A stretch of 37,668 nt of DNA from Candidatus Cyanaurora vandensis. GTDB taxonomy: Bacteria; Cyanobacteriota; Cyanobacteriia; Gloeobacterales; Anthocerotibacteraceae. Both the position numbers and the translations under genes were made by a program. The notes under the pieces were generated by a model. That model worked only from the letters and a program-made list of their open reading frames with translations. It was not told where the DNA came from and did not search any database. Location: the NCBI RefSeq assembly GCF_013285555.1, contig NZ_JAAXLT010000149.1:1-37668 (forward strand), in the 5' to 3' direction. Positions 7,401 through 16,267 of the stretch are shown here, in pieces (position 1 is the stretch's first letter; each line of letters begins with the position of its first letter).

Positions 7401-10028
7401 GCTAGCTTCACGGTGAATTCTGCGACTCAGATTACCGCCACGGTCCCCGTGGGAGCCACCACGGGACCCGTTGCCATCACCACACCGGGCGGCACCGTGA
7501 CTAGCACCACGAACTTCATCGTGGTCCCGGTCCCGACGCTTACCAGCTTCACGCCGACCACGGGGACCGTGGGTACCGCCGTGGTCTTGACGGGTACGGA
7601 GTTCACTGGAACTACCGCTGTCAGCTTCAACGGGACCGCCGCCAGCTTCACCGTGAATTCCGCAACTCAGATCACGGCTACAGTCCCCACAGGAGCCACC
7701 ACAGGAACCATCGCCATCACGACCCCCAACGGCGTTGTGACGAGTACCGCGAGCTTCACCGTCATTCCCGCGCCGAGTATCACGACGGTCACCCCCACCC
7801 AGGGACCCAGTGGTACCCGTGTCACGATCACGGGCACAGGCTTCACGGGTACGACGGCGGTAACTTTTAACGGCGTAACCGTTCCCTTCACCCTCAACTC
7901 CGCGACGCAAATCACCGCGACGGTCTCAGTCGGGGTAACGACGGGAACGGTTGTTGTCACGACCCCCGGCGGGACTGCCACGGGCGGGACCTTCACCGTC
8001 CTCCCCAGTCCGAATCTGGTCAACACCCTGACCATCTCTGGCGACAGCACCGACCTCAATCCCGGCACCGGGGCCAACGCCAACCGACTGGGCGGGTTCT
8101 TCTCGGACCTCTTCTACGACCGCTTCAACAATGTCTACTACGGATTGGTGGACCGGGGACCGGGCGGCGGGACGATTAGCTACGACACCCGTGTCCAGAA
8201 GTTCACCCTGGATGTGGACCCCGCAACCGGGACGATTAGCAACTTGGCTCTCCTCGACACCATCCTGTTTACCGACGGCACTACCGCCTTCAACGGACTC
8301 AATCCCGGCTTGCTCAACGGTAATAAATCCGTCCTGGGTCTCAGCTTGGACCCCGAAGGTCTCGTGGTCACGCCTAACGGTAACTTCTTTGTCGCCGATG
8401 AGTATGGACCCTCGGTCTATGAGTTCGGGGCTGATGGGGTCCTGATTCGGGCCTTCACCACCCCAGCCAACTTCGTTCCCAAGGAGAGCAGCGGTACCCT
8501 CAACTATGTGGATGGACGGCCCACCATCACCTCGGGCCGCCAGGACAACCGGGGCTACGAGGGCTTGACCCTCAGTCCCGACGGTACCAAGCTCTACGGC
8601 TTGCTCCAGGACCCCTTGGTGAATGAGGGGACCAGTGGTTCGAGCAATGACGGACGCTACAGCCGCAACCTACGGATGGTGCGGTTTGACGTGGCGACCG
8701 GGGTCAGCGATGCCCAGTACATCTACGTGCTGGATGACATCCTCAGCATCAACAACAGTCTGCCGGCTGGGTCCAGTCCCTTCGGTAGCTCCAACCAGGG
8801 CCGCAGCATCGGCATCAGTTCCCTGACCGCCCTCTCAGCCACCGAGTTCTTGGTCATTGAGCGGGATAACCGGGGTCTGGGCGTGGATGCCCCGACCTAC
8901 CCCAACACGACCAACTTGGTTGGACAGAAGCGGGTCTTCCGGGTGGACCTGACCGGGGCCACCGATGTCAGTACCGTCAGTCTCGCCGGGACCAATACCC
9001 TCCCTGGGGGTGTCATCCCGGTCACCAAGACCCTGTTCCTAGACCTCAAGGCCGCGATTAGCGCAGTCGGACAGCTCCCCGCTGAAAAACTGGAGGGCTT
9101 AGCTGTGGGTCCGCGTCTCACCGATGGTTCCTACGCGCTCATCATCGGCAGTGACAACGACTTTAGCGTCACCCAGAATGGCTCTAACCAGCAGTTCGAT
9201 GTCTGTACTGACGGCACCACCTCAACTCAGGTCCCCTTGGATACGAGTTGCCCGGTGGGTCAAAGCCTAATCCCGACCGTGGTCTATAGTTTCACCACCG
9301 ACCAAGTGACCCCAGCCGCGACCCTTAATAGCTTCAGTCCGGCAACTGGCGTTGTGGGTACGACCATCGTGATTCAGGGCACCAGCTTGAGCGGGACCAC
9401 TGCCGTCAGTTTCAACGGGGTGGCGGCGAGCTTCACCGTGAATTCCGACAGTCAGCTTACCGCCACGGTCCCAGTGGGCGCGACCACGGGCTTGATTAGC
9501 ATCACTACGCCAGCGGGTACGACCAGTTCCACAACCAGCTTCACGGTGATCCCCACACCCGCCATCACGAGCTTCACGCCTGGTAGCGGGATTGTCGGTA
9601 CCCTGGTCACCATCAATGGGTCCAACTTCACTGGGACCACTGCCGTTACCTTCAACGGCGTAGCAGCGGGCTTCGTGGTCAATACACCCAACCAGATCAC
9701 GACCAGCGTCCCGGTTACGGCGACCTCCGGCCCCTTGGCTGTGACCACCGCCAACGGTACAACCACCAGCAGTACTAACTTCACAGTTCTGCCCTTCATC
9801 CAACGGTTCAATCCCATACGGGGCCGCGTCGGAACCCAGGTGCTCATTACTGGGACGGGCTTCTCGAATGTGACAGCGGTGACCTTCAACGGGACCCCTG
9901 CTACTTTCCAGGTCCTGACGGTAAATAAAATTGGGGTGAAAGTCCCCGTGGGTGCGACCACTGGCCCCATCACCGTGTTCACGACCGCTGGCAGTTATCA
10001 GAAAGGTACCTTCACCGTGACGCCCTAG
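4476..10028 (+). CDS. Exported nuclease / phytase-like esterase fusion with IPT repeats
   Basis: A 1850-residue exported protein with a Sec signal peptide (hydrophobic 14-34, cleavage probably after VLA34). In order: lamin-tail-like domain (about 38-220); Calx-beta-like segment (about 259-360); OB-fold region typical of large extracellular nucleases (about 364-620); endonuclease/exonuclease/phosphatase domain (about 634-935) with AYNVENLD, SLEEVQD, VVLGDLND (about 854), DHILVS (about 898) and SDHDAM (about 926), i.e. the expected Mg-binding and His-Asp catalytic set; three IPT/TIG modules (about 939-1180); an 'esterase-like activity of phytase' beta-propeller-type domain (about 1180-1610) with FFVADEYGPS, YEGLTLSPDG and LEGLAVGP; three more IPT modules to the end. 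It probably releases phosphate or nucleotides from external DNA and phospho-esters. A PHO-box-like array precedes it and a terminator follows. Confidence 0.9.
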   Translation: MPPVNSLRPLAKNRLFASLLSLALSLSLTATVLATPPVSGDLIINEYSSDNDASGADYVELLVLTDNLDLRGLRISDNELVGGVLNNNESVLVFGQDAYLNNVPKGTTIAVYTITAGVTTDTITDPSANDWKLVLAPGTGFTTGVDGLGGSINNGLSTGGEALYVYLPGADGTSAGTDNVYLDFVSFESDGGEPPAGFTDINLPSVSDNGYYTGNTASGNDTAANWVVYDGPPPNVNATPGEPNPGQDLSGLRGTITAALTLTITPASFSEVAGVQAATGTVTRSGPNGLNLTVTLTSSNTSAATIPATVLILANSNTATFGVDAVDDLVVDGPQPVVVTASATGFTSVTSNVTVTDNEGTVGTLRIHDLQGISHRSPSNGSTVTNIPGIVTAVRNNGFFFQEPDATVDADLRTSEGMFVFTSSAPSVTVGDAVLVSGTLTEFVPGGATSGNLSTTEITGPMLTITSIGNTLPSPTVIGVGGRVPPSQVIDNDATGSVDTSGVFEPATDGIDFYESLEGMRVQVNGAVAVAPTNSFGEIIVLGDNGINATGRTARGGIHVQAGDFNPERIFIDDAIISGPPQVNTGDQFTAPIVGVLDYNFGNFKLLNTSALPAVNPINQPREVTSLVASPNQLTIAAYNVENLDPGDGTRFAALAQLMVNNMGSPDIFSLEEVQDNSGASNNGVLDADQSLNTLISAIQAAGGPTYSFRQINPAPGNLDGGEPGGNIRVAFLYNPSRVQFVDRPGGDATTATTVVSGANGPQLTFSPGRVDPNNSAFNSSRKPLAGEFVFNGRTFFVVANHFNSKGGDQPLFGVSQPPVLSSEVQRNQQATVVNAFVDSILSLSPQANVVVLGDLNDFEFSTPLAILKGNDLINLVERVPAADRYSFIFDGNSQVLDHILVSSSLEGIAEQDFVHIDPEYLDAPSDHDAMVVRFTFAAPVITGFSPLSGTPGTVVTITGTELTGTTAVTVNGVAASFTVNSATQITATVPVGATTGPVAITTPGGTVTSTTNFIVVPVPTLTSFTPTTGTVGTAVVLTGTEFTGTTAVSFNGTAASFTVNSATQITATVPTGATTGTIAITTPNGVVTSTASFTVIPAPSITTVTPTQGPSGTRVTITGTGFTGTTAVTFNGVTVPFTLNSATQITATVSVGVTTGTVVVTTPGGTATGGTFTVLPSPNLVNTLTISGDSTDLNPGTGANANRLGGFFSDLFYDRFNNVYYGLVDRGPGGGTISYDTRVQKFTLDVDPATGTISNLALLDTILFTDGTTAFNGLNPGLLNGNKSVLGLSLDPEGLVVTPNGNFFVADEYGPSVYEFGADGVLIRAFTTPANFVPKESSGTLNYVDGRPTITSGRQDNRGYEGLTLSPDGTKLYGLLQDPLVNEGTSGSSNDGRYSRNLRMVRFDVATGVSDAQYIYVLDDILSINNSLPAGSSPFGSSNQGRSIGISSLTALSATEFLVIERDNRGLGVDAPTYPNTTNLVGQKRVFRVDLTGATDVSTVSLAGTNTLPGGVIPVTKTLFLDLKAAISAVGQLPAEKLEGLAVGPRLTDGSYALIIGSDNDFSVTQNGSNQQFDVCTDGTTSTQVPLDTSCPVGQSLIPTVVYSFTTDQVTPAATLNSFSPATGVVGTTIVIQGTSLSGTTAVSFNGVAASFTVNSDSQLTATVPVGATTGLISITTPAGTTSSTTSFTVIPTPAITSFTPGSGIVGTLVTINGSNFTGTTAVTFNGVAAGFVVNTPNQITTSVPVTATSGPLAVTTANGTTTSSTNFTVLPFIQRFNPIRGRVGTQVLITGTGFSNVTAVTFNGTPATFQVLTVNKIGVKVPVGATTGPITVFTTAGSYQKGTFTVTP
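7291..8010 (+). repeat. IPT/TIG repeat cluster 1 (three modules)
   Basis: Three modules of about 80 residues share the pattern FTPTTGTVGT-V-LTGT-FTGTTAV-FNG. The first two also share DNA: the segments near 7405 and 7645 (coding SFTVNSATQITATVP) are nearly identical. IPT/TIG folds are immunoglobulin-like and usually act as spacers or carbohydrate/protein-binding modules on exported proteins. Confidence 0.85.
9317..10025 (+). repeat. IPT/TIG repeat cluster 2 (three modules)
   Basis: Three further modules end the protein. The first (from 9317) is closest to cluster 1: the DNA around 9430, coding ASFTVNSDSQLTATVPVG, closely matches that at 7405 and 7645. The last module is the most diverged and ends exactly at the stop, with no C-terminal anchor or sorting signal that I can see. 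Confidence 0.85.
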
Positions 10029-10051
10029 TTGCGGTAGCTAACTAACACAAG

Positions 10052-10075
10052 GGGAGCCGCAAGGCTCCCTTTTTT
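10052..10075 (+). terminator. Intrinsic terminator after the exported nuclease gene
   Basis: GGGAGCC and GGCTCCC form a perfect 7-bp stem with loop GCAA, followed by six Ts, 23 bases after the stop codon. The remaining gap (10076-10261) holds only a 35-codon GTG ORF (10115-10222) that I do not call. Confidence 0.88.
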
Positions 10076-10261
10076 ATGCTCAGTAAAATTAATCCTGCTC
10101 AAGCCTAAAACTCAGTGAGCTTTCCCAAAGGGCAGGGGGAAACTCTGGAGCCGTTGGGGATTTTTGTGGAGGAGGTAGCCCAAGTCCGTGGCGGGGGGCT
10201 GGGTATTGGTGATGGTGAGTAGCACGGGCCTAGTGGATAACTGAGGCCATCATCGCCGGGA

Positions 10262-10537
10262 CTATTCGCGGGGATTGGCGTGGAAGACCGCCTGTTCTAC
10301 ATCCCAGCGGGTCAGGGAATAGGGGAAGGTCAGAGTCCGAGTGTCATCTTCTTCAAAATGGTACTCCGCCCGGAGCGCGGTCTCCTCTAGATAAATCATC
10401 ATCTGCCACTCTGGGCAGCGCAACGACCAAGCATGGAGCGATTCCTCATCTTGAGTACAACCTTGGTCACGAAGCCAAGTCTCTAGTTGGTGGAGGGGAT
10501 GGTTGTACAGCGGAGTTTGGGCGGGTGGTAAGCTCAT
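10262..10537 (-). CDS. DUF3143 family protein
   Basis: This protein of about 91 residues matches the pattern I know for DUF3143, a small cyanobacterial family: LPPAQTPLYNHPLHQLETWL at the N-terminus, an alternating strand region (PEWQMMIYLEE), and FPYSLTRWDVEQAVF near the end. Function is unknown. ATG at 10537 gives the usual family start just before LPP. A GTG five codons upstream (10552) is also in frame, with AGGGAG very close in front of it. It is divergent from psbM, with about 117 bases between the two starts. Confidence 0.82.
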   Translation of the reverse strand: MSLPPAQTPLYNHPLHQLETWLRDQGCTQDEESLHAWSLRCPEWQMMIYLEETALRAEYHFEEDDTRTLTFPYSLTRWDVEQAVFHANPRE

Positions 10538-10654
10538 GGGGTCTTGGGGCACATCTCCCTAACCTTAGTACAAGCCCCGCCTTAGAACAACCGTTGCCCC
10601 GCCTCCGGTCCCAGGCTAAACTGAGGCTGTCACGCAGGTTAGGAAGTCTCGGCG

Positions 10655-10747
10655 ATGAATACAATCTCAATTTTGGCGGTCGTGTTGTTGGTGCTCATTC
10701 CCGTGGGTTTCCTAATCGTCGTCTGGTTACAGAGTCCTGAACGCTGA
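10655..10747 (+). CDS. psbM: Photosystem II subunit PsbM
   Basis: A 30-residue peptide with one transmembrane span. The segment LLVLIPVGFLIVVWLQS aligns position by position with the PsbM core known from other cyanobacteria (LFVLVPTAFLLIIYVKT), with the same central Pro and short polar tail. PsbM sits at the monomer-monomer interface of the photosystem II dimer. TTAGGAAG lies about nine bases before the ATG. The gene is easily missed because of its size. It ends three bases before the convergent ligA stop. The N-terminus (MNTISILAVV) is about two residues shorter than usual. Assignment rests on pattern similarity; another single-span photosynthetic peptide is possible but fits less well. Confidence 0.75.
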   Translation: MNTISILAVVLLVLIPVGFLIVVWLQSPER

Positions 10748-10750
10748 AAT

Positions 10751-12821
<2,071 letters not shown>

Positions 12822-12859
12822 AGAAGAGCGTAAGCGATAGGACCCAACTACCCCGCGCC

Positions 12860-14674
12860 CTAGTGCCGCTGCTGAGCAAAAAGCGTATCGGTATCGGTGT
12901 GTTCGTCTTCAGACTGGAGCCGATGCAGGCGAGCATAAATCCCGCCCTGCGCCAGGAGTTGGCTGTGGTTGCCCATCTCGACAATCTCGCCCTCCTCAAA
13001 AACTACAATCACATCGGCATCCCGCACCGTACTGAGACGGTGGGCAATGATGACTGTGGTACAAGTGCCGAGGATATTCTGCATCGCCAACTGGATTGCC
13101 CGTTCCGACTCATAGTCCAGACTCGATGTGGCCTCGTCAAAAATCAGCAAGTCTGGGTCACAGAGGAGCGCGCGGGCAATCCCGAGTCGTTGCTTTTGGC
13201 CCCCCGAGAGTCGGACCCCCCGCTCACCCACGACGGTTTGATAGCCCTCTGGTAGCAAGCGCAGAAATTCATCCACCCGCGCCATCGCACAGGCTCGGTC
13301 CACCTCAGCCGGGGTAGCCGTGGGTTTGCCGTAGGTGAGGTTTTCCCAGAGCGTGCCATTAAAGAGGTCTACATCCTGGTGGACAATTGCCAGCCGCCGA
13401 CGGTAGCCGCGCACATCTAGCTCCCGGATGTCTTGGTCGTCTAAGAGAATCCGGCCCTGGTTGGGTTCAAAGTAGCGGAGTAGGAGTTTGACTAAGGTAG
13501 ACTTCCCGCTCCCCGAACGTCCGACGAGAGCTACAGTCTGACGGGGTTGGATCGTCAAGTTAATCCCCTTGAGTACCGGGCGGTCCACGTTATAGCCAAA
13601 GTGCAAGTCCTGGAGTTGGACCTTACCCTGAAAACGGTATTCTGGGCGCGGTTGGGGTGCAAGGACGGCCCCATCGGTCAAGACGGGTTCCTGCAGGAAT
13701 TCGTGGAAGCGGGACATCGAAGCATAGCGACGACCAAAAATCTCCACCACCTCACCCAGGGGACTGACCTCAGCGTAGGCAATGCTGGTAATCGTCAAAA
13801 GGGTGATGAAGTGACCTACGGAGATCTGCCCCTGGAGTACCTGCCACAACGACCAACTCAAAATGCCAAAGACACAGAGCGCGACACAGATCCGGCGGAC
13901 CATGGCGAGGACCACATAGCCCTTGTGCAAGCGATAATCCAGGACCATAAATTCCCGGTCAGCCCGGTTGGTCTGACGGGTGAATTCCTCTTCTTCTTTG
14001 GCGAAGGCGCGGACAGTTTTGATGTTAGTAATCAGTTCAGAGGTGCGGCTCTCGGTGCGCTCGAAGTATTCATCTAGCCGTTCATCAACTTTAATTAGCT
14101 GACGGATCGCCAGGAAGCTGTAGACACAGAGCAGGACAAAGGACAGCAAAAAAGCCAGAGCAATTCCCTCATCCAACCACAGCATCAACCCAAAAATCGC
14201 CAGAATACGAACCAACTTGGGCAAGAAAATCCCCGCAATATCTGGAAAAGTAAAAGTGTGGTTGTCAATCCCCCGGATGATCCGGCCCGCCAAACGTCCG
14301 GCGTTGTTTTGGTCAAAATAATCGAGGGGTAAGGTGAGGATCTGGCGGTGTGCTTGGTTGAAGTGGTCCCGCCGCGCCCGAAATGCGGTGTCCCAGTGGA
14401 ACCAATCCCCCAGCCAGGGCTGAATCGGTGCAGTCAGGACCGTGGCTAGGGCTACTGCACCCAAGAGGACCACTAGACTATTACCGCCTACTATTGCTGT
14501 CAAACTGGCTACCACCGGGTCTACCGGCACATCCGCTAAGACGTTGACAATCTGCCCAGTGGCGTAGGGAACTGCTAACTCTAGGACTTCTAGGATACTG
14601 ACTGCCCCGACACTGAAGAAGGTAGTGCGAAAGTAGGGCTTGAAGTACAAAACAATGTCCTTAAAACTGGACAT
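12860..14674 (-). CDS. ABC exporter, fused permease and ATPase
   Basis: A 604-residue half-transporter of the type I exporter class (MsbA/lipid- and multidrug-exporter-like) that should work as a homodimer. The N-terminal half carries six membrane spans (about 15-300), including the coupling segment DYFDQNNAGRLAGRI. The ATPase half has Walker A GRSGSGKST (385-393), Q-loop around VHQDVDLF, signature LSGGQKQR (489-496), Walker B LLIFDEATSSLD (509-520) and H-loop His545. The substrate cannot be deduced. It stands alone, 61 bases downstream of the cyanophycinase-like gene on the same strand, so it may be partly co-transcribed with it. Confidence 0.93.
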   Translation of the reverse strand: MSSFKDIVLYFKPYFRTTFFSVGAVSILEVLELAVPYATGQIVNVLADVPVDPVVASLTAIVGGNSLVVLLGAVALATVLTAPIQPWLGDWFHWDTAFRARRDHFNQAHRQILTLPLDYFDQNNAGRLAGRIIRGIDNHTFTFPDIAGIFLPKLVRILAIFGLMLWLDEGIALAFLLSFVLLCVYSFLAIRQLIKVDERLDEYFERTESRTSELITNIKTVRAFAKEEEEFTRQTNRADREFMVLDYRLHKGYVVLAMVRRICVALCVFGILSWSLWQVLQGQISVGHFITLLTITSIAYAEVSPLGEVVEIFGRRYASMSRFHEFLQEPVLTDGAVLAPQPRPEYRFQGKVQLQDLHFGYNVDRPVLKGINLTIQPRQTVALVGRSGSGKSTLVKLLLRYFEPNQGRILLDDQDIRELDVRGYRRRLAIVHQDVDLFNGTLWENLTYGKPTATPAEVDRACAMARVDEFLRLLPEGYQTVVGERGVRLSGGQKQRLGIARALLCDPDLLIFDEATSSLDYESERAIQLAMQNILGTCTTVIIAHRLSTVRDADVIVVFEEGEIVEMGNHSQLLAQGGIYARLHRLQSEDEHTDTDTLFAQQRH

Positions 14675-14735
14675 GACACACTACAAAATGCAACACACTC
14701 ATACTACCAGACTTGCCAAGGGAAGCCAAGCGCGG

Positions 14736-16199
14736 TCAGTTCGTAATCAGGCGATGAGTACGGGTATTGTAACCCGTGCTTTGACGGTTGGTCTCGGCAA
14801 GGACGTGGAGGCGCAGGTTAATCAGGGCGGCGGCTTGGAGGGTATCACTGCCTGTATCGAGGACGGCGGGGTAGGGGGCCAGCCCACGGTGGGTGAGGGT
14901 TTTACCGTCGAGGACTAGGGTGGCGGCTTCAGGGGCCGCCTGAGGGTTGTTGCGCTCGAACCGAAGGCCATCGGCTTGGCTAGTGGTGCGGCGGAGTTGG
15001 CCCGGTGCGGCGACGAGGAACCCGGTGTAACTGGGGTAATCGTAGAGGGCGCGGTAAAGCGATTCCTGGATGGAGCCCCGGTTATTGCTATTTTGGGCAT
15101 CCACCAGACCCAGAGTATTTTTCAGGTAGGGCGACAGGATACCCAGTTGGGTCTGGTAGGACTGGGGGCTATAGGCCACGGTCCGGGTGAACTGCTCTTG
15201 GTCCCCGGTGCGGTTGCCGCGCAGGGTGAGGGAACCACTATTGGCAGTGCTATCGCCGCTGTAGGACACACGCAAACTAGAACTGGGACGGTTGAGGGTA
15301 TCGGGAGTGCGGGTGCTGAGGTCATACCGCCAACCTTCTGTAAGTCGGTCTAGCCGCAAATGGGTGTAATAAAGCGGATGTCCAACATCACGGCGCAACG
15401 TCGTGTTCCCGGTCGGTTGGATAAAATCCACCCCGCCTACCCCAAGGACTTCAGCCGTATTCCCCGTGATGACGAGTCCTGTCTTTTCACTGACTCCGAC
15501 CGCCAGTAACCCGCTCAAGTTGTAATCTTGACTGGCTTTCCCCAGCAGTCCCACAGTCCGCCCTAACCGCCCGCGCTCGGTGTAATGGGTATCAAGAACA
15601 ACGCCTGGAATAAGACTCAAAAAATCCGTATGAATACCCGAACCGCCATCGCTGTCATTGAGATAGGCGGTCTGGCTGTCGGTCAACACGTCTAGGGAGA
15701 TGTAATCCTTCCCCCCGGCGAAACAGTACTGGGCCAGACTCATGGCCCCGGCACTCGTCCCGCCGATAGCCCCGCCCCTTTGGTCCACGGCAAGCAGGTA
15801 ATTCTCAAGCAGGGTATCGTTCCAGGTGTCGTAGTAAACGCCTTGGTCGCCGCCCTTGATGAAGACGACATCGGCTTGCTGGAGCGGGGCGACGAGGGTG
15901 GCGTTATTGGCTGCCGTGCGGTTCGTAACTTGAAGATTGACGGCAGTATCAGCCCCTAACCAAACAAAATAATTAGGTAAAAAACTAGTCTCGGCTTTCG
16001 TCGAGAGAATGACGACTTGGACTTGACCATCGCCATTGACATCACCATTGCTGACAAGAGGCTGGTAGAGCCGATAGGACCAAGACTGGGTATCACCGAT
16101 GTCTCCCTCCGATCCCCCGCCCGCGACGACCAAAACCCCGGCGGCCTGGACCGGATTCAGAAGGGCTGTCAAAATTCCCAAGGCTAATAAACGTTGCAT
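14736..16199 (-). CDS. Exported cyanophycinase-like S51 peptidase
   Basis: A 487-residue exported protein of the cyanophycinase branch of serine peptidase family S51. A short signal peptide (1-19, NPVQA|AG) follows the ATG at 16199. The nucleophile is Ser149 in [28 protein letters not shown] (113-126) and [19 protein letters not shown] are also characteristic of cyanophycinases. Intracellular CphB is only about 270 residues; the extra C-terminal 200 residues and signal peptide resemble the layout of extracellular cyanophycinases (CphE type). A Ca-loop-like insertion ([11 protein letters not shown], 51-61) sits in the N-terminal part. It probably cuts multi-L-arginyl-poly-L-aspartate or a similar beta-linked peptide outside the cytoplasm. 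It is divergent from rpoB. Confidence 0.88.
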   Translation of the reverse strand: MQRLLALGILTALLNPVQAAGVLVVAGGGSEGDIGDTQSWSYRLYQPLVSNGDVNGDGQVQVVILSTKAETSFLPNYFVWLGADTAVNLQVTNRTAANNATLVAPLQQADVVFIKGGDQGVYYDTWNDTLLENYLLAVDQRGGAIGGTSAGAMSLAQYCFAGGKDYISLDVLTDSQTAYLNDSDGGSGIHTDFLSLIPGVVLDTHYTERGRLGRTVGLLGKASQDYNLSGLLAVGVSEKTGLVITGNTAEVLGVGGVDFIQPTGNTTLRRDVGHPLYYTHLRLDRLTEGWRYDLSTRTPDTLNRPSSSLRVSYSGDSTANSGSLTLRGNRTGDQEQFTRTVAYSPQSYQTQLGILSPYLKNTLGLVDAQNSNNRGSIQESLYRALYDYPSYTGFLVAAPGQLRRTTSQADGLRFERNNPQAAPEAATLVLDGKTLTHRGLAPYPAVLDTGSDTLQAAALINLRLHVLAETNRQSTGYNTRTHRLITN

Positions 16200-16238
16200 T
16201 ATTGTTCTACCGTCACACCGAAGCGAATCTACCACAGA

Positions 16239-16267
16239 TTGACGCGCTTGACTGGCGAGGCTAAGAT
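16239..16267 (+). promoter_or_regulatory. Candidate rpoB promoter
   Basis: TTGACG (16239-16244) and TAAGAT (16262-16267) are spaced 17 bases apart, a near-canonical sigma-70 layout. The -10 overlaps the ATG at 16266. If this promoter is used, transcripts would begin near 16274 and translation would have to start further in, for example at GTG 16314. It may also be a chance match. Confidence 0.4.

Noticed and set aside
5082-9982. Many long minus-strand ORFs inside the exported nuclease gene
   Set aside because: They are shadows of a repetitive, Thr/Gly/Val-rich, stop-poor coding frame; none has a family motif or ribosome site.
10115-10222. 35-codon GTG ORF downstream of the nuclease terminator
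   Set aside because: No ribosome binding site, no recognised motif and Gly-rich composition typical of chance frames in G-rich DNA. It could be a gene remnant, but I cannot support that.
16194-16265. Upstream extension of rpoB to ATG 16194
   Set aside because: The ATG overlaps the start of the divergent cyanophycinase-like gene, lacks a ribosome site, and adds 24 residues not seen in RpoB proteins.
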